Below, piece by piece: positions 1 through 11,095 of a stretch of DNA of 64,000 nucleotides. The stretch spans positions 27,226,547-27,290,546 of the forward strand of contig NC_012873.2 in the NCBI RefSeq assembly GCF_000003195.3, read 5' to 3'. The position numbers and the translations under genes were made by a program. Under the pieces are notes generated by a model. It did not search any database. It worked only from the letters and a program-made list of their open reading frames with translations, and was not told the origin of the DNA. The stretch's first letter is position 1; every line of letters starts with the position of its first letter. This DNA is from Sorghum bicolor. Lineage: Eukaryota; Streptophyta; Magnoliopsida; Poales; Poaceae.

Positions 1-67
1 CTACCATGCTCAACTAGTTCTCACCGCACCGCCACAATCCCTACTCCTCAAGGGATCATCATCCAAG

Positions 68-478
68 ATGAAGACCACCATCAAAGTGCCAACCGGCACA
101 AGGATCCTTCCACCCAGACCCAATGAGAGGGTTGTTGGAGACAAGACCAACCGGTGCGGCGAGATCAGCAGTATCCGCTACACTATGGAGGAGGAGAGGC
201 CTTACTTCGAAGGGATTAGAGCAGCCAAAGTCCATTTCATCCCTCCAATGGCAGCCCCGAAGAATGCTTTCAATGCTTTTGAAACACCTCCCAAGCGTCG
301 CAAGACTATAGTAGATATTGATGAGGACGTTCGCAGGCTAGACAGAGTTATCATAGACCTCCAGTCCTCAGTTAATTCCCTCACTAGGCAGCTCTCTAAC
401 CACAACACCGTTATACTAGGCCTTAGGCAGGATCTTGCCAGTGCCAATAAGAAGATCAAGGAATTAGAGCGCCGCTAA
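68..478 (+). CDS. Small coiled-coil protein of the A1 element (3' accessory ORF)
   Basis: This is a 136-residue open frame starting at the ATG at 68 and ending TAA at 476-478. The first half is basic with no recognisable domain. Around residue 80 there is a short KRRK cluster, a possible nuclear targeting signal. Residues about 90-136 show heptad-like spacing (repeated L/I/V with Q/N/K/E) consistent with a coiled coil. It lies upstream of the element's untranslated 3' tail and 3' LTR, so it is probably the end of a retrotransposon-encoded protein or an extra ORF, not a host gene. The true start may lie before the window. I do not recognise a family and assign no function. Confidence 0.45.
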   Translation: MKTTIKVPTGTRILPPRPNERVVGDKTNRCGEISSIRYTMEEERPYFEGIRAAKVHFIPPMAAPKNAFNAFETPPKRRKTIVDIDEDVRRLDRVIIDLQSSVNSLTRQLSNHNTVILGLRQDLASANKKIKELERR

Positions 479-856
479 GTTATCTAGATTAGATCTTGAG
501 GCAATGCATTTTAGTTATCTATCTTTAAATTCTGTTTAGGTTTACTATTATCGTCAGTTTGCGACTATTATCGTCAGTTTGCTACTAGTCATTTGTAATA
601 AATGCCTCAAGATTAATAAAGACAATTGTTATTATTATTATGTCTTGTGTGTCTCTACTTTATTTTTGTACAAGAAAGCAGAAAACAAGTATGGGGGAGA
701 TCCCTCGACATGCCAAACACACTTCGACTACACCACTCCACGATTCAGGTACACACTCCGCACACTTTACACATACTCATATATATCTTAGATTATGCAG
801 AATATTGTTTCCGACATGATAAATTAAAAAGATTAAAATGTTACTAATCATGATAT
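479..856 (+). other. A1 3' untranslated tail, left part
   Basis: AT-rich and without a credible gene. It holds a 20-bp direct tandem duplication (544-563 and 564-583) and a purine run, AGTATGGGGGAGA, near 690-702 that looks like an internal polypurine tract. It ends at the GATAT target copied by element A (852-856). Confidence 0.5.
852..856. repeat. Target-site duplication GATAT, left, of element A
   Basis: GATAT immediately precedes the TGTTGATATT end of the left LTR and recurs at 37298-37302 after the right LTR. This fixes the ends of element A. Confidence 0.85.
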
Positions 857-2062
857 TGTTGATATTTGGTAATGCAATCAGAAAATGATTCACAAGCGCA
901 CGGATATCGGTGAGCATTTCACCCGGGAGGTTATCCAGAGTATCGTATTTATATTTTTACCACTGGGAGAAAGGGTGCATCTGACTAACCAAATCTATTG
1001 CTACTACCCCTTTAGGCTACAAAGAATGTTTCTCGATGTGAGTGATGTATAGAGAAGACTACAATCGTAGTCTTGTTCTAACCTTGGTAAGGATGATCTA
1101 CTGTTATATGGGGAAGCTTATGGAATCTATACAACACAAAGGATGTTCGACCCGCACCTATAAACCTACCCGTCCTGCTAACGAGATATGGGATGCAAAG
1201 GTAACTCGGAAATGTCACGTTCCTCGCTACTACCACGGTCCAGCTAGTCAGGGGATATCTATGAGTACCCTAGCCTAAACACCACGTTTACGCTAGCAAT
1301 GATTACTCTAATACTCAACCAGAAGAGATTAAAGTAAACTCATAAACCAAAGAACAATAAAACAAAAACTTACTAGAATTAGAAGTCGAATTACTGAAGA
1401 ATCCTAGGAGCAAGCCTCGGGTTAGAAAACTTGATCCCACAGGTACAACCTCAGAGTAGACACCGACAGGCCGGGCTTACTCCGATCTACACCTCCACTC
1501 TATCTCTCTCAATCTAGTAGAAACTAGAAGATCTAATTCTACTCACATTGGATGCTAAGCCTAAAAGAAATTTTATTTAGAGGAGAGGTATTCCTTCGAG
1601 GGCTCCTCTCAACTCTATGATGAACTTGTCTCCTCTAGGGGCCAAGGGGTCTGGTTTTATAGTCCCCTCAAGTGAACGTGAGCTATTGGATCAAACCGAT
1701 ATTGATTGGACGGTTATCCTTGATCCTTTAGGTCGTTGGAGATTAGTCCCGAAAGAGAGTCCTGATCCAACTCTACAGGGGGGCGGGCGCCCAGTGCCTG
1801 GCCCTGTTCGGCCTCCGCTTCCTTCTCGTGGCTTCTAGAGTCTTCTAGATGTAAGATAATTGCGCGGCACATTAATATCTCTATGTAAACCCGATGTGTG
1901 GGCCTTTCTTCCGTATTTCCTGATAACCCCCTGCAGAAATAGACAAACACCAAAACTCATGGAATTCTGTCAGATAAAACCCTAAGTCTAGGTATTAGTT
2001 GCATTTGGATCCTTTTCTTTATTTATTTGATGATTATATTTGGTACTTAAGGACCGTCAACA
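857..2062 (-). repeat. Element A 3' LTR
   Basis: 1206 bp, ending TGTTGA/TCAACA as an inverted terminal repeat. On the minus strand a TATA box (CTATAAAACC, complement of 1653-1662) marks the U3/R boundary. The U3 part carries a GGGCGCCC palindrome near 1784-1795. The U5 end carries the block GCGCACGGATATCGGTGAGCATTTCAC (as read on plus) that is shared with the other LTRs here. Short open frames inside are not genes. Confidence 0.9.
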
Positions 2063-2075
2063 ACTCCCCCAAGCT
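2063..2075 (-). other. Polypurine tract of element A
   Basis: On the minus strand this reads AGCTTGGGGGAGT directly before the LTR's TGTTGAC. It is the plus-strand DNA primer site in reverse transcription. Confidence 0.75.
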
Positions 2076-3071
2076 TACCTCTTGCTCGTCCCTGAGCAAG
2101 GATGAACTCAAGAGTTTCTGTAGTGGTTTCATGCCTTAAAAGATCTCATCTCTGAGTTAGAGTAAATTGTTAAGACTTAAAACTTACTCATTTTACCTTT
2201 CACCATGGGGCTTGCAAACGTCACTTGTGTCTTGAGCAGTTAAAAGATAGAACGGTCAAGTCAAGCGCCATGTCTCGTATTCTTGAATAGCTATAGCTCT
2301 GGAGTTTTTGCAGATTTTCAAATAAAACTCAGAGATTCCTTGTATGACTCTCTCAATTCTCTCTTTTGTGGTATTTTTGTATTGAGGCATAGTGATATTG
2401 CCTTATCTCTCACCCTATTCTAATAATGTTTTCATATCTGGAGCTCATAGGTGGGAGACAGATAATACATACTTACAAGACATTTATTGCATAGTCAAAC
2501 CATTGATCCAGAAGAACAAGTCAATAAGTCAAATCAAGATGTGCATGTGTGGCGAATGAATGGTGTATGGTGATAACAGTGGTGAAAGTCTAATTCTACT
2601 TTTGCTCTTTTGAGGGGATACATACCATTCTTGCACTTTGAAGCTTTTAGAGGAGAATGAGATGCTCTATATTTCCCTTTTTTTTCTTTTCTCTCAGGTG
2701 TCCATTTTTACCTCTCATCTCACTTTTTCTTTTCTTCGAGGTTCCGGGCACTTGCCCCTTTTTATTTCCTCGTATATATTTTTTTCTCTTTTTTTCCTTC
2801 TTTTTTAGAGCACTCATCTCCTGAAATAATGTAGCAAGTGGTAGTAACCAAAATAACTAGAGCATTTATTTCACAGGGAATAACAGGGATAGGAAAATAT
2901 TTTTGGCTATTCTCTCCCGGATTAGGAGTAGAATACTTTTGGGTGGCTGTGGAGATGGAAATGAGTGGATATATGTGGATGCGTACTTCCAGAGTAGAAG
3001 CAGCATGTATGAGTGAACGTGCAAGTGAATCTTGATTTTAACCGCATGACAAGCTCCTAAGGGTCTACACA
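2076..3071 (-). other. Element A 3' untranslated region, part 1
   Basis: AT-rich, with T-rich runs near 2670-2810. It is the reverse complement of about 55730-56830 of element A2. It continues at 17444 after the Tat insertion. No gene is seen. Confidence 0.6.
3067..3071. repeat. Target-site duplication ACACA, left, of the Tat element
   Basis: ACACA before TGTCGGTG, repeated at 17439-17443. The flanks join into continuous element A sequence (compare 55720-55735). Confidence 0.9.
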
Positions 3072-4114
3072 TGTCGGTGTTTTCCCCCGGGGGGTCACAC
3101 CAACGAGTAAATTTGTATGCGTGCTCCCTTTCCCGGATGGTGATGCAAGAAGACACAGAGATTTATCCTGGTTCGGGCAAGAGAAGGCCCTACGTCCAGC
3201 GGGGGGAGAGAGTTTGTATTATCTTGCACCTAAGTGCTTGTACAGGGGCGAATACAAGCGTGGTATGAAGTGTGGAGCTCTACTACGTATGAGCGTGGTC
3301 TTGTGTCGTGATCTCTCTGTTCTATTCCTGAGTCCCTCCTTTTATAGTTCCAAGGAAGGACCTAGGGTACATGTATAGGTGTAGGAATTGGAGTCGATAG
3401 CAGCATGGAGCGCTGACCTACTCGAGGTTTCCGTACCGGCATGACCTCGAGCCGTCCCGTCTTAATAGCCTGGTGATGATCACGCGTGCCCCTGCATTCT
3501 GCTCTGCGCGCCGTCTTGGATTGGTTCGGCGGATGCACGCTTATATGGCTCGGCAGCAAATCCGGCGGAGCGGTTACGGCGTGGTCAGTCGACGCCCGAC
3601 TCGTCTCCAGGAAGGTGCCTGGTGAAGTCAAGGGTCGGACGCCGTACGAGGTGTCGATATCTGGAGCGCTGACCTTGGGTGTCTCGAGGGGGTCCCGATT
3701 AGACGTTCCATCCTTGTTTCCCGCGTCCTGACACGCCCTGGGTCGTTCGGTGGGAAGGCTGCAAAAAGAACGATGGGACAGAAGCCTGTTCCCTATCACG
3801 CCTCCCGTGACCCGTGTGTTAGGTGGGGAAGCGTCAGGTGCATTAAATGCCCTGGCTCTCGTGCGCGCGTCAGGCGGCGGACAGTGTCCTTGCGCTCGAC
3901 GCCTCTCGGTTCGCTCGAGCCCGCTTCCGTATTCGACGGCAGTTGTCGCTCGAGGCCTGATCGATTCGCTCGACGCTATTTCCGTCTTCGAGGTTGCGGC
4001 CATCGATGGTCGTGCGTGTGTGCGGACGGAGCGTCGAATCGAGGCGCTAGTTTTACGTACGGATGGTTTCGTTATTCGTGTTGGTGAGGGTACCCCTTGT
4101 TGATACCCTCGACA
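3072..4114 (-). repeat. Tat element 3' LTR
   Basis: 1043 bp, TGTCGG...TCGACA on plus. On the minus strand the TATA box CTATAAAAGG is the complement of 3338-3347. The U3 part (about 3885-4060) is dense in TCGCTCGA-type motifs. The open frames inside it are incidental. Confidence 0.95.
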
Positions 4115-4126
4115 GTAGCCCCCGAG
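4115..4126 (-). other. Polypurine tract of the Tat element
   Basis: On the minus strand, CTCGGGGGCTAC lies directly before TGTCGAGGG of the 3' LTR. Confidence 0.65.
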
Positions 4127-4901
4127 TCTTCATTCGAGCGCTGGCGCTCGAGTGGAGACTTTCATTTTTACGGTCGAGCTTCCACGGGGGCGCGCGAGCG
4201 ACCCCGCGGGGGTAGCCCCCGAGCCCTCGAGGGAGTATTTAACTCCTTCGAGGGTTATTTTGCCAAATTTGCAGAAACGCTGTCAACACCCGTGGTGGAA
4301 GGTTCTGTTCGGCTTTGCCTTGCGTGGAGGTTTCGACGTACTCTCAATAGAGCGAGCGTCTTCCACCCCAGATTGAGTTCCTAGCGGGTAGTCCAAGTGA
4401 GAACCTGTGCCCCTTTCGAGGGGGTCAGCTGTAGCCCGGAGGCGTCCTCATAAAGCAGGGTCGACGTGGTCGGGGATACCGGTCTCATTCGATAGAGTCC
4501 AGCGGCTCGATGCCTCCCTTCGGGGGGATTCCTCTCGACTGTCTCGACCCTACCTTGGACATCGCCAGCGAGTCCTCGAGGCGGGCCTCGATTTTCGACC
4601 ACTCGCTGGGGATCCCTGACTCTTGGTGCTCGAGATCGGCTGTCGAACCCTTTCAACGGGCCAGCCATCGACCTCTCGAGACTATCGTGGGCGCATACCT
4701 TGGCTTACGAAGTAAGGAAGCTGCCGTGCCGGTTCGTCTTTCTGCCCGTTGGGCGCACCTTTTGAGGTAAGTGACGTTGCGACACTGCATCGGCGGGGAA
4801 TTCGGAGCGTCCGGCCTGTGAGGAGAGAAAGGACCGTTAGACGGCGCATTTATGGGGGAGTTACCTCATTTATCGGATCTATCTGTCGGTTGGCCGCTAT
4901 C
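4127..4901 (+). promoter_or_regulatory. Upstream region of the antisense Tat gene
   Basis: GC-rich, about 775 bp between the 3' LTR and the TATA box, with many CTCGAG/TCGA motifs. No credible gene. The short open frames here have no family features and are poorly placed. Confidence 0.4.
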
Positions 4902-4908
4902 TATAAAT
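4902..4908 (+). promoter_or_regulatory. TATA box of the antisense Tat gene
   Basis: TATAAAT in CTATAAATACGCC, about 140 bases before the ATG at 5048, with a C/T-rich leader between. It suggests an internal promoter separate from the LTR. Confidence 0.55.
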
Positions 4909-5047
4909 ACGCCGTGGCGTTGCTCCATTCTTTCTTTCCCCTTCCGTCCTCTCGCCTTCGTCTTCTCGCTGCCTTTGCTCTCTTGCTTCCTCCACGCGCG
5001 CGTGCACCCCCTCGAGCGGTAGTGAATCCACCATCCTTCCAACCAAG

Positions 5048-7305
5048 ATGCCTGTGAGGCTTGTTGCCGCCGACGAGTGGCGTCCGTCGTTGATGACGGA
5101 CCGCCGTCTGCTAGAGCTCGAGAACGAAGGGCTCTTGCGCCGCCGCACTTCGCAGTCTTCGCCGGAGTGGATCGCGCCGCCGGCGAGTCACAGGGAGCCC
5201 CAGCCACCCGAGGGATATGTGGTGTCATTCGCCAAGTTCCACCGCTATGGCTTGGGTGCTCCGCCGAGTCGCTATATGCGGGCCCTCTACTTCCACTATG
5301 GAGTGGAGCACCAGCATTTTTCCCCGAACGCCATCACCGTCGCGGCGGTCTTCGTCGCGGTGTGTGAGGGCTATATGGGGATGATGCCCCATTGGGATCT
5401 ATGGCTCCACCTCTACAGGGGCGAACTTTTCAATGCCCCCACCGGAACCACCGGCGTGAGGAAACCCGTGCGGGCCGGATGCCTCAACCTGGTGTTGAAG
5501 ACGAAGAAGACGGAGAGGCCGCACGAGTACATCCCGGTGGGGCTGTCGTCGAACCACGCTGGGTGGGACTCCCAGTGGTTCTATCTGAGAAACGACGACG
5601 GTCTCTTCCCCGTCTACACAGGCCGTCTGATCTCGGAGCGCCCAGACAACTGGACGTATGGCGTCGTCCAAGAGCACCAGTCGCGGCTCGACCCCCTCCT
5701 CGACGTTATGAAGAGGCTGCGCTTGGAGGGCCTGTCCGCCGCTCTCGTCCTCTCGGCCGTCCATCGTCGGAGGGTCCTTCCCCTGATGTGTCGGCCGTTG
5801 AGGATGGACGAAATGGGGCCGGGCGTCTCGTCCCGGGATCTCGAGGCTTGCCGGATGTCCAATGTGGCTCTGGCGGACGATGAGGTCGCCGCCAGGGTCA
5901 GGGCGGCCATCGCTGGCGATTTCAAGCCGTCGCACGTTAACGGCTTCCCTATGAGGCCTGATGAAGGCTCGGTCGATTTGGTATGTCTTCTTCCTCGTGG
6001 TAGCCTTGACTCTGGGTTCCCTTTCCACCCCTTTTTCCTGATTCTATTTTTACTATGGCAGGGGCGGATCGACGTTCGATCCTCGAGGCCCCCGGTGAAG
6101 GAGGACGAAGTCGATCGCGACGCGCGGCGCCGTTCCGCCGAGAAATCGAAGTCCGTCAAGGACTCTAAGAAGAAAAGGGAGAAGAAGAAAAACCTTGACC
6201 GGCAAGCTTTAGAGGCGCGTCGGTCCAAATCCAGGCAGAGGGGAGAGCCTGAAGAAGAGTCCCCCAGCGAGAAGGATGATGACGATGATGAGGATAGTGA
6301 GGACTCCGAGGGGATGGCGTCTCGCCTTGACCGGATCCTCGGGGGTCCATCTCAAGGCGAGGCCGACGCTCCTCGGGTGGAAGCTTCGTCGGAGGGCCCA
6401 GGCGGATCCCTCCGTCCTCGCGCCGATACCCCTCCCGCGCCCAAGGTTGGTCAAGTTGCCCCGCGCCCTCCCCCGGCGCCCAGGCAGAGTGGTCATGCTA
6501 GGCCCCAGGCGACGGGGCCACTGACCCGCGGTCGTGCCGCGGCCTTCGAAAAAGGAGAGGCCGGCCACAGGAGCGCCAGTCCCGGCGCCCGCCACGCGGG
6601 AACTGATGTGCCTAGGCCCGCGCCTGCCCTCGAGGGGCCTAGAACCCTGACGCGGGGAGGCTCGAGGCCCGCCGGTCGGGGCGGCGGGAGGCGAGCTATT
6701 CTTCCTGTAGGGTAAGCCATTTCGATGCTGTGGCCTTTGTCTTCCTGCTCCTCTGCGTTTGCTCATATGCCGATCTTTTCTCAGGCTAAAGCGGACCCTC
6801 GAGCGGGCCCAGCCGTCCATGGCAAAGAGGCTCAAAATGGGAACCGCCTCCAAGGAACCAGGTTTATAGCTTGTTTATGGGCCCTGTGATGTTCTCGCGT
6901 CGGTTATTACAGCGTCTAACCTTTATCCCATGTTTTGTAGGCTCCTCCGACTCCCATCCTCCAGCCGGTGTCGAGAGGAGTCCGCCTCATCCCGTGCCTG
7001 CCTCGTCGCCGCCGACTTGTGGCGAGGCGTCCCAGACGCAAGCGTCAGAGGGAGCCCCCGAGCCCCCTCGATTGGGGGTCGAGGGGGAACCTATCATCAT
7101 CAGCGACACGTCTGATGGTGACAGAGCGTCTAGGGGTGCCCGCCCTATGGAGGAGGAAACGTCGAGCCCTCGTGTCGCGGGGTCAACTCCCTGGCCCGCC
7201 GGCCTCCGTACCCTCGAGGAGCAGAAAAAGAAGATGGAGGAGGATGAACAGCGGGAGCGCGAGGCGGCGCGGCAGCCACAGGAGCATGAGGCACAGCAAC
7301 AGCAG

Positions 7306-7340
<35 letters not shown>

Positions 7341-9390
7341 GCAGCAGCAACAGCAACAACCGCAGGAGCAACCGCAGCAGCAGCAGCAGCAACCACCGCA
7401 GCAGCAACAGCAGCAGCAGCAGCAGGCGGGCCAAGAGGAGGGACCGCTCGAGCCTCCGCCCCAAGGTCCGGCCCAGCCAGTGCCACCGGAGCCGCAAGAG
7501 CTCGGCGAGGAGGAGGACCTGCCGGTGTACGGCCCCCCAACCCCGGCGTGGCTCCTCCCGGGGGCACCTGCCGCGATCCGGGCAGAGCCGGGGCGAGCGG
7601 ATGGAGTGGTGGCGCTCGCCTGCCTGAAGCGCACGCCCCCCGACCCCGAGTCCAATATTAAGAGGACAATTTACGGCATGGACGGGATCGCCCCAGGGTT
7701 CCTCCGGGAACGTCGGGCGTGGGAGGACCGCTTTCCTTCCGAGGAGGATGAAATTGGGGCATCGGGGACCAAGGATGGAACCTGGAAGACGGTGGACGAC
7801 AACGGACGGTTCCCATGCCTCGTCGACCTGTTCCTGCGCCATGGGGGCTCCCTCGAGACCGTCGAGGGCCTCATCCGCGGCGTTAAGGCGCGGGCTGACC
7901 GGGAGATGGAGCACTGGTGCCCCGACCGCATCCGTATCCGGGCCTCCCACGACCCGTCTGAGCCCGACATCTTCCTCGACGATCGGAAGGAGGCGGAGAA
8001 GTGGGAACACGTCGAGGAGCTCCGCCTTTGGATGAAGCATGTGGTGGGGCTCCTCTCGGACGTTATCAACAACGGGCTCGGCCTGGCTTATTTCGTAAGT
8101 GTTTCTCGAACTCCAATCCTCATGGTGCTTTCTGGTTTCTGTATTCTAATCCATCTGACCCTTGATTCGCAGGATATGAAAGAGACCTCCCGCATCAAGT
8201 CCAGCTTCATACACGCCACGAGGGGTGGTTGGGAGCAGCTCCCCCTCCTCAAGGATCAACTCCTCGAGTCGCAGGAAAAGCTCCTTAAAGCTTACAAAGA
8301 TCTCATAGCACTCGAGGAGGAGAAGAAGGCGAGGGAGGCTGCCTTGGCTGAGGCCCGAGAGGCCTCGAAGAAGGCGGAGGAGGAGACGATGCAGCTACGG
8401 GAGCGGACTCTTACGGTCGAGGAGGCCGCGTCCAGAGCCCGGGAGGAGGCCCTGTCCTACAAGAGCGTTATCGCGGATCTGGACAAGGAGAAGGGCCTCC
8501 TTAAATCCGACCTAGACTCTCTCCGAGAGTCCTTCCGAAAGATGAAGGTGGAGCATGTGAACGGCGAGGTCGCCAGGGGCGCCGCGGAGGAAGCCAAGAA
8601 GAAGGCCCTCGAAGATCTCGAGGCGGAGCGGGCTCGATCCCGCAGTCTCTCTAACGACGTCGAGCGTCTGAAGGGAGAATTGCTGGAGAAGAGTGGGGCC
8701 ATTGCTCAGGCTGGCAAGGCGATCGAGGATCTCCGCGTTGCCAACACCGAGCTGGCACGCTCCAACAAAGAGATCGAGGGGGCCAACACCAGGCTGGTCG
8801 GCGAGAACACGGCCCTCGAGGAGACCGTACGCGGTATGTTTCCTCTATCAGATTTCTTTTTTCGAGGTGTGCTTAGTTTTTCCTAAGGTCTCTTTATATT
8901 CGCTTTTACAGGGCTCAAGGACAAACTCCTGGCCGCGCAAGCCGAGGCTCGCAACGCCAAGGCTCAGCTCGAGGCGGAGGTTGCTTTGAACCGTCGAGTG
9001 CGGACGACGATAAGTGATCTCTCGACCTCTTGGGAGGTCGAGCCTATGGATGAGTCGAGGGAGGACGCTCGAGGCGACGCCCTGGTCGACCAGTTGTGCT
9101 ACATAGGCGCGACGCTGCGAGATCGGGTGCGGGACGCCCTCCACATCGGGGTGAAGCGGGCGATGGCGGTTGTCTGCTCGGGCTTCTCCTACGACATGGA
9201 GGTGGTGTCCCATGGCTTCGTCACCGACATCTCCAAGACCGACGCGGAGAACGAGGAGAGGCTCCATGCCTTGATCGACGACGCGGAGGCTCCTGGGGAA
9301 AGGTTGGCCAAGCTTTTCGAGCCTGAGGTGCTCCCTCCTGAGGCTAGCTCGGGCGGAGGCGAGGGCGGTGAGGATCGTGCCGCGTACTGA
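5048..9390 (+). CDS. Intron-containing antisense gene of the Tat element (Transposase_28-like N-terminus, polyQ, coiled coil)
   Basis: Plus strand, opposite to gag-pol. The start is the ATG at 5048, 140 bases after a TATA box (4902-4908). Five GT-AG introns (5981-6061, 6712-6784, 6862-6940, 8095-8172, 8834-8911; 73-81 bp each) join exons 5048-5980, 6062-6711, 6785-6861, 6941-8094, 8173-8833 and 8912-9390 into one frame of about 1317 codons. I checked the phase at the junctions. Without splicing the frame is cut at 6713 and 8884. Residues about 50-270 (FHRYGLGAPP, FSPNAITVAAVF) resemble the plant 'putative gypsy type transposon' domain. Then come a lysine-rich stretch with possible nuclear signals, an Asp/Glu run, a polyglutamine tract (about residues 672-717), a second globular part (about 786-930), and a long Glu/Ala/Lys coiled coil (about 940-1180). 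Function unknown. Tat elements often carry an extra ORF here. Confidence 0.75.
7294..7425 (+). repeat. CAG/CAA polyglutamine tract in the antisense Tat gene
   Basis: Mixed CAG and CAA codons with a few Pro and Glu codons, about 44 codons, inside exon 4. Read on the other strand it makes spurious Leu-, Cys- or Ala-rich frames. Confidence 0.9.
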
Positions 9391-9957
9391 GGCCTGCGAG
9401 CCTGCTCAGGGCGCCTGAGGCCCCTTGTACGATACTTTGTTAATTCTATGGGTAACTGATGCTGTATCACTTTCGTAATTGTTAAATGCTTATTTTGTCT
9501 TTCCGCTTGATGCTTTCGTTTCTCTTTGCGCCTACGTTTGTATCCCTTGCTCGATTTTTTGTAAAAGACCACCTCGATCACTTCAATGGTGGGGAAGTGA
9601 GTAGAGTTTCCGTAGCCCGGGGGCGTAGGAGTTCTCCACCTCGTTGTCCCTCGGCCTTTGAGGGGCTCGAGGCGCCTTAGCTACTTGAACCGTGCAAGGT
9701 TTACTACGTAAGAAAAGAAAACTTCTTGGTTTTTTCGATACTCGGGGGGGGGGGGGTCGTCCCCCTGGTAGCCCCCGAGGGGGTGCTGACTATGATGGGT
9801 CATAGTCGGCGCCCCCTTTTAACGTCGAGATCGTGACTTATTAATCTTCTCGGCACAAAGAAAGAAGAATTGTTTCGAGGGAAGGACTTTATTTATTCAT
9901 TCATTCGTTTACAAAGTCTTGGTACAAAACGTAAGCAGGAACATAAGTTTAGAACTT
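9391..9957. terminator. Convergent 3' spacer of the Tat element
   Basis: Lies between the stop of the plus-strand gene (9390) and the end of integrase (9958). It holds a run of 13 G (9744-9756) followed by CCCCC, a CCCCCGAGGGGG palindrome (about 9772-9783) and a perfect 8-bp hairpin GACTATGA-TGGG-TCATAGTC (9788-9807). A structured spacer between convergent transcripts may limit read-through. That role is inference. Confidence 0.4.
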
Positions 9958-11095
9958 CTAGGGGTAGAATCGACGTAGCTGTTCGATGTTCCATGCGTTG
10001 GTGAGAATTGCCCCCTTTTCGTCCGCCAGCTTGTACGTTCCCGGCTTCAGGACCTCGGCCACCACGTACGGACCTTCCCAAGGCGGAGTCAGCTTGTGGC
10101 GTCCCTGATTGCTTTGCCGGCGTCGTAGGACTAGGTCGCCCACGTTGAGGTCCCTCTTGCGCACATGCTTGTCGTGGTAGCGTCGAAGCCTTTGCTGATA
10201 TCTGGCAGAGTTGAGGAGGGCCATGTCTCTAGCCTCCTCAAGTTGGTCGACCGCGTTTTCTTGAGTCTCTTTGTTCGATTGCTCGTTGTAGGCCTTGAGT
10301 CGAGGTGACCCATACTCGAGGTCTGTGGGGAGGATAGCCTCAGAGCCGTAGATCATGAAGAACGGGGTGTATTTTGTGGCCCTGCTTGGTGTTGTCCTAA
10401 GGCTCCATAGGACTGAGGAAAGCTCCTCGACCCATTTTTTGCCGAATTTCTTCAATCGATTGTAGATCCTTGGCTTGAGTCCTTGCAAAATCATGCCGTT
10501 GGCACGCTCGACTTGGCCGTTAGTTCGAGGATGGGCTACTGCAGACCAGTTCACACGGATGTGATGCCGATCGCAGAAGTCCAAGAACTTTTTGCCGGTG
10601 AACTGGGTGCCGTTGTCGGTGATGATGACATTGGGGATCCCAAACCGATGGATGATGTCGGTGAAGAAAAGGACGGCCTGCTCGGAGCGGATGTTGGTGA
10701 TGGGTCGAGCCTCGATCCATTTGGAGAACTTGTCAATGGCCACCAGCAAATGGGTGAATCCTCCTTTCGCCTTTTGTAGAGGTCCTACTAAATCGAGCCC
10801 CCACACCGCAAACGGCAAGGTAATGGGGATCATCTGAAGAGCGTGGGCAGGCAGATGCGTCTGCTTGGCGTAGAACTGACACCCGTGACATGATCGTACG
10901 AGCTCGATGGCGTCCGCCACGGCCGTTGGCCAGTAGAAGCCTTGTCGAAAAGCGTTCCCTACAAGGGTCCGTGGAGCGGCGTGGTGACCGCAAGCCCCCG
11001 AGTGCAGGTCATCGAGGAGTTTTCGGCCTTCTTCCACGGTGATGCAACGTTGTAAGACCCCCGTCGGGCTCCGTTGATATAGCTCGTTGTTTCGC
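9958..11095 (-). CDS. int: Tat integrase
   Basis: The frame is open back to 11199, but homologous reading starts near 11095, where the upstream frame is lost. The zinc-binding HHCC region is visible (HSGACGHH ... CHGCQ). The DDE core has LDLVGPL (D), IITDNGTQFTG (D) and the HPRTNGQVERANG stretch (E). The C-terminal part keeps DLVLRRR and WEGPYVVAEVLKPGTYKL, the GPY/F-type module, and ends NIEQLRRFYP. There is no chromodomain, as expected for Tat. It would insert the cDNA with a 5-bp duplication, in agreement with ACACA. Convergent with the plus-strand gene ending at 9390. Confidence 0.9.

Noticed and set aside
1042..1278. Small plus-strand ORF repeated at 36277-36513
   Set aside because: Both copies are LTR sequence of element A and run against its transcription.
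3362..4003. A 213-residue minus-strand frame in the Tat LTR (and its twin at 16686-17459)
   Set aside because: It lies in LTR control sequence, is low in domain features and overlaps several other frames. GC-rich DNA explains it.
7145..8040. Long minus-strand frames rich in Leu, Cys or Ala
   Set aside because: They are the complement of the polyglutamine tract and flanking exon of the antisense gene.
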